15,560 bases of DNA, from contig JAKEHZ010000065.1 of NCBI GenBank assembly GCA_022614735.1, forward strand, positions 1 through 15,560, read 5' to 3'. The notes beneath the pieces are model-generated. The model ran no database searches, had not been told where the DNA came from, and was given only the letters and a program-made list of their open reading frames with translations. Position numbers and translations under genes: made by a program. How positions within the stretch are numbered: the stretch's first letter is position 1; every line of letters starts with the position of its first letter. The stretch comes from Acidobacteriota bacterium (GTDB taxonomy: Bacteria > Acidobacteriota > Blastocatellia > RBC074). Of this stretch, positions 1 through 7,981 are shown in pieces.

Positions 1-1131
1 CCAGAGCCAAGATTTGTTTACGCACTGGTCAATGCGGTCGCCGTGCTGATTATTGCCTGCCCGTGTGCCCTCGGACTCGCCACCCCGATGAGCATCATGG
101 TTGCTACGGGGCGTGGCGCGACTGCCGGCGTTCTCATCAAAAATGCTGAAGCTCTGGAGACTCTCGAGAAGGCCGACACACTGGTAGTGGACAAAACCGG
201 CACACTGACCGAAGGCAAGCCGCGACTCGCTTCGGTCGTGCCGCTGTCAGATTTGAGCGAGGCAGAACTGCTCAACCTGGCAGCCCATCTCGAACAGAGA
301 AGTGAGCATCCGCTGGCCGCGGCAATCGTTGCTGCGGCGCAAGAGAGAAACCTTGAGCGGTTAGAGACAACAGATTTTCAATCGCACACCGGCAAAGGTG
401 TCACGGGAAAAGTGAATGGCAAAACCATCGCGTTAGGCAATAGACGGCTGATGGGCGATCTGTCTATCACCATTGATTCCGGGACGGAAGCGAAAGCCGA
501 TCAACTGCGGCAGGATGGGCAGACGGTGATATTCGTTGCTCGCGATGGCAGGCTCGCCGGCCTGCTCGGCGTTGCCGATCCGATCAAAGACACGGCACGT
601 GAGGCGATCGGAGCACTTCACGCAGAGGGGCTGCGGATAGTGATGTTAACCGGTGATAATCGCACGACAGCCGAAGCAGTGGCGCGGCAACTCGCCATTG
701 ACGAGGTGATCGCCGAAGTGTTGCCCCAACAGAAGATCGAGGTCGTTAAACGAATGCAAAGCGAGAAGAGGATTGTGGCGATGGCCGGCGATGGTATCAA
801 CGATGCCCCGGCGCTGGCGCAGGCCGATGTGGGCATTGCGATGGGCACAGGCGCTGATGTAGCCATGGAGAGCGCGGGGGTGACGCTGGTCAAGGGCGAT
901 CTGCGCGGCATCACGCGTGCGCGCCGATTGAGTCAGGCCACAATGCGCAATATTCGGCAGAACCTCTTTTTCGCCTTTATCTATAACCTCCTGGGCGTGC
1001 CGATAGCTGCCGGCGTTTTGTATCCAGTGACGGGACTCCTGCTCAGCCCGATGATTGCGAGCGCTGCGATGACTTTCAGCTCGGTCTCTGTCATTGCCAA
1101 TGCACTGCGGCTGCGGAAGCTGGAATTATGA
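1..1131 (+). CDS. copA: Copper-translocating P1B-type ATPase, 3' part (5' end outside window)
   Basis: The frame is open from base 1, so the true start lies upstream and only the last 376 residues are visible. This part begins just before the intramembrane metal site CPC (bases 58-66). It contains the phosphorylation motif DKTGTLT (Asp at 190-192), the P1B-specific SEHPLA motif, the ATP-binding GKGVTG stretch, TGDN, and the hinge GDGINDAPAL. It ends with two membrane segments. The penultimate span has a YN pair (FIYNLLGVP) and the last has M-x-x-SS (MTFSS). Together with CPC these are the Cu(I)-selective P1B-1 signature, so the enzyme should export Cu+ across the inner membrane using ATP. No catalytic residue is missing in the visible part. 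The gene is convergent with the minus-strand operon and is probably unrelated to it. The N-terminal metal-binding domains and first membrane segments cannot be assessed. Confidence 0.95.
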   Translation, partial: PEPRFVYALVNAVAVLIIACPCALGLATPMSIMVATGRGATAGVLIKNAEALETLEKADTLVVDKTGTLTEGKPRLASVVPLSDLSEAELLNLAAHLEQRSEHPLAAAIVAAAQERNLERLETTDFQSHTGKGVTGKVNGKTIALGNRRLMGDLSITIDSGTEAKADQLRQDGQTVIFVARDGRLAGLLGVADPIKDTAREAIGALHAEGLRIVMLTGDNRTTAEAVARQLAIDEVIAEVLPQQKIEVVKRMQSEKRIVAMAGDGINDAPALAQADVGIAMGTGADVAMESAGVTLVKGDLRGITRARRLSQATMRNIRQNLFFAFIYNLLGVPIAAGVLYPVTGLLLSPMIASAAMTFSSVSVIANALRLRKLEL

Positions 1132-1178
1132 TGGCTGGGCATAAGTTAACCGTGGAGGGCACTAGGCCAAACTGAAGA

Positions 1179-1275
1179 GAGAAAACGGAACAAACGGAAA
1201 TAACGGAACAAACGGAAAAGAATTTATCAAGCTCTTTTCCGTTTGTTCCGTTATTTCCGTTTGTTCCGTTTTCTC
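1179..1275. terminator. 43-bp perfect hairpin between convergent genes, built from a 9-bp tandem repeat
   Basis: The left arm (1179-1221) and right arm (1233-1275) are exact reverse complements over 43 bp, with an 11-base loop (1222-1232). Each arm is itself periodic: acggaacaa, acggaaata, acggaacaa, acggaaaag, that is, four 9-bp units sharing acggaa. The right arm ends one base before the stop codon of the minus-strand gene. The hairpin sits exactly between two convergent genes, so a bidirectional terminator role is plausible. A stem this long and this perfect is well beyond the usual intrinsic terminator, so it could also be a small dispersed palindromic element. Confidence 0.7.
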
Positions 1276-1276
1276 C

Positions 1277-2746
1277 TTATTTCTTTTCTAGTAGCTTCAG
1301 GATCAACTCGTGAATTGCAGCCGTTTCGTCCTTGTTGTCCGATAGTGGAATCAGAAACTGGTCCTTTGCTCTTGTTTCAAACCTGGCCTCTCCATTGTCA
1401 TTCCCGAGGAAATATTTTCTGGTACCGTAAATTTTCAGAGCCAGGCCGGATCTGCTGACAGTCAGTCTCGATTTTTCGAGGAGGCCTGGCGTGGTTTGGA
1501 ATATCTCGCCATTCTCTTTGATCAAGCTTTCACATGTCGCAATACCATCTTTTATTTTTAGCCAACAATCTTCCCGATTCCTCTCTATCTTATCGGCGCC
1601 CTTAGCCGTAAAAAGATCATCACCCATCCTCACTCTGAATCTGACCTCTCCATTGAGCTGGAGGGCGAGCGTTCTTTCATGAGCAGCCGCTCTCGAATCT
1701 TTGCGGTAGTACTGATGAATAACACTAAGCATCTCGTGCGCCTGAACATTATCCGAATCTATCGCCGCCAACCTCTCCAATATCTCGTAGGTTGTTTTTA
1801 ATTTATGATCTGCAGCAACTCTGATCTCATTATCGGCTGATCTGAGTCCATCGAGCTGATAGTTGAGCGAATCGAAAAAATTCGTCGCTCCTTCGCCAGC
1901 GCCATTTATTGTCGAGTTGACAAGTGCAATCTGTTTCTTATATGCCTCGTCAGTCAGCCCCTTTCTGATAACAGACAATTGATAATCGCTCTGGCTATTT
2001 TGAGTGCCGGTGATGCGCACCTGGTAATCAAAAGCTTCAGGCAGAATATAGCTGTGAATTTGCGATTCTACTGTGGCGGTATGACCTTCAGGATTGAGAG
2101 ATTGGCCTTCCTTATCAATCACCTGAACAATCAAGATACTTGCCTCAGGTGATCGAACCTCGATATGAATTATATCCCCTCCTACTGCCCCTTTGAGCAG
2201 GTAGTCGTTGAAATAAACTTTCTCTTTTTGTTGATCACATTCGGAAGTCTGTGAGCCGATCCTGGATGCGATGGGATTACCGAAGATAATTTCCGGCGGA
2301 TTCGACGCTGGCGGATTACAAATTGAAGTCGGAGGTATTTGAATGGGTAGAGGCTCAACCTCCCTCCGCGGTGTCGCGGTGAATGAAACTTTAGCCTGGC
2401 CTTTCAAACTTTCGATGGGAAAAGATGGAGGATCGAAAGAGTAGTCCTGACGCGCTGGTGTTACCGTGTAGCTGCGCCGGCAAGACAGGCGGCGAAAAAT
2501 AAATTTACCCCTCTCATTTGTCCTCCAGTAGTTGTTGAGCGAACCATTGAGTTTTAAAAATATTCCATTAGCCTCGCCTCCGTCTTTCTCTATGATCTCA
2601 ATCAGAATTGAGCAAGATGATCTAAGAGGATTTCTTGAAGGGCATTCGCCGCCCGGTAATGCCGGTTTACCACCCGGGCATTGTGCTGCGGTCTCGTGTC
2701 CCGAGACGGCGATGAAGACCAGGGAAAAAATAAATGCAGATCGCAT
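1277..2746 (-). CDS. Exported protein with carboxypeptidase-regulatory-like and pre-peptidase-C-like domains
   Basis: This is a 489-residue protein. I chose the ATG at 2746 because it opens a clean signal peptide (MRSAFIFSLVFIAVSGHETAA, likely cut before QC). It also lies 4 bp after the kinase stop, with AGGA just upstream; the longer frame would overlap the kinase and bury the signal. Residues about 45-125 look like a carboxypeptidase-regulatory/SdrD-type beta domain (GIFLKLNGSL, then TNERGKFIFRRL). Residues about 177-262 resemble a bacterial pre-peptidase C-terminal (PPC) beta-sandwich (YFNDYLLKGAVGGD through SDYQLSV). Residues about 265-365 are helical and may be TPR-like. The last 120 residues are beta-rich and not recognised. 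No catalytic motif is seen. It is translationally coupled to the kinase and so is probably its extracytoplasmic partner, ligand or substrate; that role is inferred. Confidence 0.85.
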   Translation of the reverse strand: MRSAFIFSLVFIAVSGHETAAQCPGGKPALPGGECPSRNPLRSSCSILIEIIEKDGGEANGIFLKLNGSLNNYWRTNERGKFIFRRLSCRRSYTVTPARQDYSFDPPSFPIESLKGQAKVSFTATPRREVEPLPIQIPPTSICNPPASNPPEIIFGNPIASRIGSQTSECDQQKEKVYFNDYLLKGAVGGDIIHIEVRSPEASILIVQVIDKEGQSLNPEGHTATVESQIHSYILPEAFDYQVRITGTQNSQSDYQLSVIRKGLTDEAYKKQIALVNSTINGAGEGATNFFDSLNYQLDGLRSADNEIRVAADHKLKTTYEILERLAAIDSDNVQAHEMLSVIHQYYRKDSRAAAHERTLALQLNGEVRFRVRMGDDLFTAKGADKIERNREDCWLKIKDGIATCESLIKENGEIFQTTPGLLEKSRLTVSRSGLALKIYGTRKYFLGNDNGEARFETRAKDQFLIPLSDNKDETAAIHELILKLLEKK

Positions 2747-2750
2747 AATC

Positions 2751-5393
2751 CTATTGGGAAATGGCTGACTGGGCGCAGCGAAAGCCATAATAGACATTCG
2801 GCGCAGCAATCAGAGAAGCTTCATATGCCTGACGGTAAGTTGCGGTTGCAAAATCAGATCGATTGACATACGCCCCCCCACGTAGGACCTTGCACCGTTT
2901 ACAATTGTCAAGCTTATAAGAACTGCCTGGATAAGGCTTGAAATTGCTCTCAGTCCACTCCCAGGCGTTACCTGAGAGGTCATAGACCCCGAAGGAGCTC
3001 ACTCCCGCAGGGAAACTTCCAACTTGAGAGAACTGACCCTTCTCTCGAGCCACATTGGCTTTATCGGGGCTGAATTTATCTCCCCAGGGGAAGCGCCCTC
3101 CCCGGGTGCCGCGGGCGGCAAATTCCCATTCCTCTTCGGTCGGCAATCGCTTGCCTGCCCATTTCGCATATGCTCGGGCATCATCCCAGGATACACCTGT
3201 CACCGGCCATTGGCCGGTGCCGGCATGGAACATCCCATCCTCCCAATCAGGGGGGGCGGTATGACCGGTGGCTTGCAGGAACTTGCGATAAGCCTCGCGT
3301 GTGACTTCGTACTTGTCAAGGAAAAATGGCGCTATGGTGACTTCATGAGGCGGACCCGAAGGGTTATTGGCGCTGGCGTCTCCGTGCCCCATTGTAAAAG
3401 TACCTCCGGGAATGAAGACCATCCCCTCGGGAAAGATTATTTCCAGAATAAATGGTTGAAGCTGCTGCGTCAGCGGCAGTGTAATTGACTGGGTGAGTTC
3501 TCTGTAGCCGGATTTTGAGACTCTAACCGTGTGGGTGCCCTGCTCCAACCCATCAACATTGAGCTGTCCCTGTTCATCAGTCACATACTCAGTCTTGTTA
3601 TCAATTACTATTTTGCAATTCGGCAGCAAGGTTACTATTTTGATCGATTGTTTTTCCGCCTTCACAAAAATCGATTGTTTTTCTCCCTTCACAAAAATCG
3701 ACCAGGTCAAAATTGCCAGCAGTGCAATGAGAATCAGCCCTTCCCCAGTCCACAATGCTATTTTTTTGAATCGCTGCTTGAGATCAGTCGAAACGATATC
3801 TTTTGACCATGGCAATAATGGTGACCAGGGCTCAGTTTCTATGCTGGCTGGAAATCTGCCCGTTATACCATCATCCCTTTTATCAACCTCCCGTTCTAAC
3901 GGGTGTGACTCCGGCTCGGTCCTCAAGCCATTGGAGGTTCCATCGCCATCACTGAATTCAGAATGGCTCTGTGCCGGTGCGATAGGAGTCTCTTTAGGGA
4001 ACGAATCACTGATCGAATTAATTCTTTCCGGCGTCGATTTTCCATCATCCTGCTGTGGACGTTCTATCATCCGTATAGGGACGAACGCCTGAGCCCAGAC
4101 CAGCACCTCAAAGTTTGATTCGACGACGAAATAATGCGGATGAGTGAGTCTGATGCTATGCGTCCCGGCCGCGATCAATTCGCTGTTGAACCTTCCTGAC
4201 TGGTCTGTTTTTCCAACCATCACGCCGTCTATTTCAACTTCCGCATCCGCAACATCACAGGAAACAAACAACTCGCCTGTCTGCTCACGTCCAAGCTTCG
4301 CTGTTATGGTCAATCTCTTGTGGGCTCCTAAATTCACGGACTTGTGCCAGCGAGCATAGCGAGACGATTCAACTTCGATCAGATAATTACGCGGTATCAG
4401 TTTTTCCTGCCGCCAGGATCCTTCTTCATCTGCTCGACCGGCGTATTTGCCGTTGAGGTAGATCATCGCCGAAGGGAGAGTCGATCCGCTCTCCAAATCT
4501 ACACACTTCATCACCAGCGTGCCGGTTGTGAGATCAGCTGCCTTCCGAAAGAAGCGCGCGAAACCTGTAGCCGTTTGATAGCGCTTCATTGGCTTCTTGG
4601 CCATGGCTTTCAGTACTACATCCTCGACAGCTGGTGGAATTTCCGGGTGGATTTCGCGCAATGGTTTGGGAGCCAGCGTCCGGTGCATCTCGATAATCTG
4701 TCCCTCCGTGTCAGCTTCGAATGGGACCTTACCCGTCAACATTTCATAGAGGATGACTCCGAGGCTGTAAATGTCGGAACTCTTATCAATGCGTCCCTGG
4801 GCTACTGTCTGTTCGGGCGAAATGTAATATGAGCTACCGAAGATTCGTGTATTGGTGCCGGAGATCCTGCTGAGCACTTTGGCTATCCCGAAGTCGAGGA
4901 TGCGAACTGTTTCTTCATTATTTTCTTCCGTGACGAGCATGATGTTGCTGGGTTTCAGATCGCGGTGAATAATGTTTTTATTGTGAGCATATGCAATCGC
5001 ATCACAGATCTGATCCAGCAACACGGCCGCGCGTTCGAGCGAGAGCACACCGTGTTCCTTCAACTCACTCTCGAGTGTGTGTCCCTCGAGCCAATCCATG
5101 ACCATAAACGCCCTACCGTCCTCTGTCAGGTCGGCATCATTGACTTTGATGATCGAAGGGTGATTTAGTGCGACAGTTTTCGAGGCTTCTTCAAAAATGA
5201 ATTTCAGGCTTTCCTGATCTCCCATTGTGAGATCAGGCCTCAAGACTTTGATGGCAACAATGGCCTTGGTGATCTCATGCTGTGCGCGATAGACTGCTCC
5301 CATTCCGCCAATTCCAGCCAGTTCCTGAATTTGATACCGTTTGAGATTGGTCCCGACAAGTTTGTAAGGATCGCGTTTCGACGGATTATCCAT
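2751..5393 (-). CDS. Membrane Ser/Thr protein kinase with PEGA-like domains and FGE/SUMF1-fold ectodomain
   Basis: This is an 880-residue Hanks-type kinase. Visible motifs are the glycine loop GIGGMGAVY (27-35), VAIK Lys49, HRDLKPSN with Asp145, DFG Asp167, SPE at 192-194, and SSDIYSLGV. Residues 291-445 hold two PEGA/carboxypeptidase-like beta modules. An acidic, Pro/Ser-rich linker follows, then one membrane span (about 547-567). A third PEGA-like module (584-645) precedes an FGE-sulfatase/SUMF1 fold (about 659-875: GGTFTMG, FFLDKYEVT, RLPTEEEWEFAAR, WEWTES, LRGGAY, GFRCA). The paired cysteines of true formylglycine-generating enzymes (S-Y-x-C..Y-C-x-R type) are absent, so the ectodomain is probably a binding or sensor domain. 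A CxxC (831-834) could form a disulfide. By analogy with PknB-type receptors, the kinase faces the cytoplasm. It is the first gene of a two-gene operon and diverges from a second kinase of similar build. The ribosome site is weak. Confidence 0.93.
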   Translation of the reverse strand: MDNPSKRDPYKLVGTNLKRYQIQELAGIGGMGAVYRAQHEITKAIVAIKVLRPDLTMGDQESLKFIFEEASKTVALNHPSIIKVNDADLTEDGRAFMVMDWLEGHTLESELKEHGVLSLERAAVLLDQICDAIAYAHNKNIIHRDLKPSNIMLVTEENNEETVRILDFGIAKVLSRISGTNTRIFGSSYYISPEQTVAQGRIDKSSDIYSLGVILYEMLTGKVPFEADTEGQIIEMHRTLAPKPLREIHPEIPPAVEDVVLKAMAKKPMKRYQTATGFARFFRKAADLTTGTLVMKCVDLESGSTLPSAMIYLNGKYAGRADEEGSWRQEKLIPRNYLIEVESSRYARWHKSVNLGAHKRLTITAKLGREQTGELFVSCDVADAEVEIDGVMVGKTDQSGRFNSELIAAGTHSIRLTHPHYFVVESNFEVLVWAQAFVPIRMIERPQQDDGKSTPERINSISDSFPKETPIAPAQSHSEFSDGDGTSNGLRTEPESHPLEREVDKRDDGITGRFPASIETEPWSPLLPWSKDIVSTDLKQRFKKIALWTGEGLILIALLAILTWSIFVKGEKQSIFVKAEKQSIKIVTLLPNCKIVIDNKTEYVTDEQGQLNVDGLEQGTHTVRVSKSGYRELTQSITLPLTQQLQPFILEIIFPEGMVFIPGGTFTMGHGDASANNPSGPPHEVTIAPFFLDKYEVTREAYRKFLQATGHTAPPDWEDGMFHAGTGQWPVTGVSWDDARAYAKWAGKRLPTEEEWEFAARGTRGGRFPWGDKFSPDKANVAREKGQFSQVGSFPAGVSSFGVYDLSGNAWEWTESNFKPYPGSSYKLDNCKRCKVLRGGAYVNRSDFATATYRQAYEASLIAAPNVYYGFRCAQSAISQ
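3643..3696 (-). repeat. 27-bp in-frame tandem duplication in the kinase juxtamembrane segment
   Basis: Two adjacent 27-bp units (3643-3669 and 3670-3696) differ at only two positions and are followed by the first bases of a third. On the protein they give SIFVKGEKQ and SIFVKAEKQ directly after the membrane span (residues about 565-583). The length is a multiple of three, so the reading frame is kept. The near-identity suggests a recent slippage event that lengthened the stalk between the membrane and the outer PEGA-like module. Confidence 0.85.
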
Positions 5394-5469
5394 GGTCTCG
5401 CGCCGTAGTGATATTTGCTTTTGTGCTGGGGCCTGCTCGAAGTGGGGTAAGAACTAATGAGGCAGGCAT

Positions 5470-5498
5470 ATTATGGAAAGCTCCGGGTGGATTTGCAA
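5470..5498 (-). promoter_or_regulatory. Candidate sigma70-type promoter for the minus-strand kinase operon
   Basis: Read on the minus strand, TTGCAA (5498-5493) is separated by 17 bases from CATAAT (5475-5470), which matches TATAAT at five of six positions. Transcription would begin near 5463, giving a leader of about 70 bases before the ATG at 5393. The -35 lies in a 9-bp motif TTGCAAATC that also occupies the -35 of the opposing promoter at the same spacing. That repetition is the main support for the call. Confidence 0.45.
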
Positions 5499-5611
5499 GG
5501 GATATGGAAAGTTATGTACCAGTAAAAGGCGGCAAATCACCAACACATTGACATGGATACGACGGAGTAGCCGGATTAAATCTGGGACATTAGTGGGGAA
5601 TCAAAAAACAG

Positions 5612-5640
5612 TTGCAAATCAGATAGTCGCAGTATTTAAT
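5612..5640 (+). promoter_or_regulatory. Candidate sigma70-type promoter for the plus-strand kinase
   Basis: TTGCAA (5612-5617), 17 bases and TTTAAT (5635-5640, five of six matches to TATAAT) form a plausible promoter. It would start transcription near 5647 and leave a leader of about 105 bases before the ATG at 5752. It is the mirror image of the promoter serving the divergent kinase: TTGCAAATC, 14 bases, then the -10. Confidence 0.45.
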
Positions 5641-5751
5641 GTCAACTCTGTTCAGGAAGCGGGTGAGCTTGAATCTTCGGCCAGATGAAAACTAACGATT
5701 CAGTCACGAGATATCTAACCTACAAGAGATGATCGCTGATAATCGGGCGAT

Positions 5752-7908
5752 ATGGAAAGAGTTGACAAGTACGAGATATTAGGAACTATCGGGCAGGGGG
5801 ATATGGGAGTCGTCTATAAGGCTTTCCATCCACACCTCAAGAAATACATTGCGATCAAGGAGGTCCGTTCGGAAGTAGCTCGGGACCCTGAATCACAGCG
5901 TCATTTCGAGCGCGAGGCTGAAATCCTTGCCCAACTCCCGGCTCACCCGAACCTCGTCATGGTCAGGGACGCACTGGTCTGGAATGGTCGCCTCTACCTG
6001 GTCATGGATTTTATCGAGGGAAGCGACTTGAGCCGGGTGATGCAACAAGGACGGGTTGTCCTGCCTCGCGCGGCCAAATGGCTGGGACATATACTGGCGG
6101 GGCTCGAGGCCATCCATGGGCGTGGCATCATACATAGCGACCTCAAACCGAGTAATATTCTGATTGACCTTGAAGATGTTGCATACATCAGTGATTTTGG
6201 AATTGCGACATCGGTCGGAAAAAACTTGCAATCTGCCGTCATGGCTACGGCAAAATACGCCGCACCTGAATTGATAGACCCCGGATTCAGCCGGGGAGGC
6301 AGTGAATCGCAAATAGACATCTATGCGGCGGGCATGATGGCCTACGAATTGTTCCTTGGAGTTGATCGCTTCCAAACTATTTTCTCCGCGATCTATGGCG
6401 GGCCACCCCGGAGTGCGGCGGAGCGATGGCTTGCCTGGCATACGAATCTGCAACAATCAACGCCGAACCTGCACAAGGTTGACCCGCAGATTCCGCAATC
6501 GCTGGCGGCTGTAGTCGAACGAATGATGTCTAAAGACGTTCAAGTGAGATATATTGATGCAGCAGCTGCTCGACATGATCTCAAGGAATGCAGCCTCATT
6601 TTTCGGGAGCAAAGCAGCTATATGAATAAAGATGCTGATGATGCCACAGCACGCCTGGATCGTTTGCAGATGGATCGGCGAAGCCCTGTTCCGAGGGGCG
6701 CAGCGCCGGCACCGCCCGGAGACAGACGGGAGAGGTCGGGTGGGGGCAGACTGCCAGGCCGATTGCCGAGATGGGTCTTGCCCCTTGCCGCCATACTCGG
6801 ATTGCTTTTCATTCTGGTTGTCATCCCCAAACTTCTTGCCGATCAACCCGGATTCATTCTGGCGGTGAAAGGTGCGCCGTCTAACAGCCAGGTCTATGTT
6901 GATGACGCTCTTCGGGGGATTCCGGGAATCGAGAAGGCAGGCGAGAATGTCACAAGCCTGATCAGAGTTCATGGATTGAAATCCGGCGTCCGGCACGCCG
7001 TTCGGGTGAGCTGCGGTGCGGGAGAAGCAACTCTCTATCTCGATACCGGATCTTCCGTAAAAGATGTTTCTGCCCGGGACGGCGAGGTAGTCAACCTGAC
7101 GGTGAAAAACTGCGGAATACAGCCAACTCCGTCAGAGATTGACTACAACGGCAAGATGAGACTGGTCGCCGCGGGCGCATTTCTGATGGGTGACGATCAA
7201 GGACAGCCAAATGAGAAACCGGCGCGCGAAGTAAATTTGAACTATGACTACTACATCGACAAATTCGAAGTCACCAATCAGCAATACAGAGTGTTCTGTA
7301 ATACGACAGGGAGGGTGTTTCCAAGCGAGCCCCATTGGGATACAAGTTATTCAGCCAATTTTCCGAATTCGCCGGTTCTTGGAGTGACGTGGGATGATGC
7401 CAAAGCATATTGTGATGAATGGGGAAAAGGTTTGCCAACCGAAGAGGAGTGGGAAAAGGCCGCTTCCTGGGATCCGAGTGCTACCGATGCTTCTAAAAGA
7501 TGGAAGCGGCGATGGCCCTGGGGAAATGAATTTGGCCAGGGCCGTGCCAATTTCGCTTCCGAGCATTCAACACCCGTCGGCCAGTATGATGGAGGTGTGA
7601 GCGCTTACGGCGTCTATGAGATGGCCGGTAACGCAGCTGAGTGGATTGCAGATCACTACAACCCTTACCCGGGCAATCAAGTTTCTGATCCTCAGTTTGG
7701 AACAGCAAACCGGCTTGTGCGAGGAGGCCATTTCAGGTCTCTTGGAGCTGATAATGTCCGAACCACGTTTAGGCAGTATCGTCCGCCTGCCTATTCGACT
7801 CAGGAGCTGTCAGCAATGCGCGCCTGGCTGATCGGATTCAGGTGCGCAATTAAAATAGATAATCCCAGACTGCGGGAGCAACTGAAAAAAGTCAGCCGGA
7901 TAAACTGA
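5752..7908 (+). CDS. Membrane Ser/Thr protein kinase (non-RD) with FGE/SUMF1-fold ectodomain
   Basis: This is a 718-residue kinase. Its N-terminus (MERVDKYEILGTIGQGDMGVVY) is typical and supports this start although the ribosome site is weak. It has Lys36 in IAIK, Glu55 as the likely helix-C partner, DFG Asp148 and APE at 171-173. The catalytic loop reads HSDLKPSN (128-135), with Ser in place of the usual Arg of HRD, and the glycine loop has GQGDMG. All phosphotransfer residues are kept, so it is probably active but without the RD-type activation switch. A basic, Pro/Gly-rich linker (about 308-340) leads to one membrane span (341-360). Next come a PEGA-like beta region (about 367-453) and an FGE/SUMF1 fold (about 466-701: LVAAGAFLMG, YYIDKFEVTNQQYR, GLPTEEEWEKAA, RLVRGG, GFRCA). 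FGE catalytic cysteines are absent here too. It is probably co-transcribed with the downstream exported proteins. Confidence 0.93.
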   Translation: MERVDKYEILGTIGQGDMGVVYKAFHPHLKKYIAIKEVRSEVARDPESQRHFEREAEILAQLPAHPNLVMVRDALVWNGRLYLVMDFIEGSDLSRVMQQGRVVLPRAAKWLGHILAGLEAIHGRGIIHSDLKPSNILIDLEDVAYISDFGIATSVGKNLQSAVMATAKYAAPELIDPGFSRGGSESQIDIYAAGMMAYELFLGVDRFQTIFSAIYGGPPRSAAERWLAWHTNLQQSTPNLHKVDPQIPQSLAAVVERMMSKDVQVRYIDAAAARHDLKECSLIFREQSSYMNKDADDATARLDRLQMDRRSPVPRGAAPAPPGDRRERSGGGRLPGRLPRWVLPLAAILGLLFILVVIPKLLADQPGFILAVKGAPSNSQVYVDDALRGIPGIEKAGENVTSLIRVHGLKSGVRHAVRVSCGAGEATLYLDTGSSVKDVSARDGEVVNLTVKNCGIQPTPSEIDYNGKMRLVAAGAFLMGDDQGQPNEKPAREVNLNYDYYIDKFEVTNQQYRVFCNTTGRVFPSEPHWDTSYSANFPNSPVLGVTWDDAKAYCDEWGKGLPTEEEWEKAASWDPSATDASKRWKRRWPWGNEFGQGRANFASEHSTPVGQYDGGVSAYGVYEMAGNAAEWIADHYNPYPGNQVSDPQFGTANRLVRGGHFRSLGADNVRTTFRQYRPPAYSTQELSAMRAWLIGFRCAIKIDNPRLREQLKKVSRIN

Positions 7909-7927
7909 TTGCGACGCACTGAAACGA

Positions 7928-7967
7928 TGTCAATGTCCTGGGAGCTTGCGTTCCCAGGACATTGACA
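7928..7967 (+). promoter_or_regulatory. 18-bp hairpin directly upstream of a strong Shine-Dalgarno
   Basis: The arms 7928-7945 and 7950-7967 pair over 18 positions (one G-U) around a TTGC tetraloop. No T-run follows, so this is not a standard intrinsic terminator. The right arm ends at the base before gaggagg (7968-7974), the ribosome site of the ATG at 7982. It may protect or process the message between the kinase and the exported-protein genes, lower translation, or act with an RNA-binding protein; which of these is not visible. Confidence 0.75.
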
Positions 7968-7981
7968 GAGGAGGAAAAGCC

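Larger units (their letters stand above)
5394..5751. other. Divergent intergenic region between the two kinases
   Basis: This is 358 bp without a credible gene. A 71-codon open frame at 5473-5688 lacks a ribosome site and has no recognisable protein features. The region holds two mirror-image candidate promoters, described separately. There is also a third, partial copy of their shared motif (gcaaatc at 5532-5538) and an isolated TTGACA at 5548-5553 that has no -10 at a normal spacing. No terminator or RNA gene was seen. Confidence 0.7.

Noticed and set aside
618..914. Minus-strand open frames inside the copper ATPase
   Set aside because: They are shadow frames of a strongly conserved coding region, without start signals or domain features.
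5548..5580. Perfect TTGACA (5548-5553) as a -35 box
   Set aside because: At 16-19 bp downstream there is only ccggat-type sequence; the nearest AT-rich hexamer is 21-22 bp away.
5473..5688. 71-codon open frame in the divergent kinase intergenic region
   Set aside because: It overlaps both candidate promoters, has no ribosome site, and its composition shows no recognisable domain.
2751..7908. FGE-fold C-termini as diversity-generating retroelement targets
   Set aside because: FGE/C-type-lectin folds are classical targets, but there is no reverse transcriptase and I saw no template repeat of either C-terminus in the window. A genome-wide search for a near-repeat differing at adenines would be decisive.
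2751..7908. Either FGE-fold domain as a working formylglycine-generating enzyme
   Set aside because: The paired active-site cysteines expected before the terminal GFR motif are absent in both proteins, and no sulfatase is nearby.
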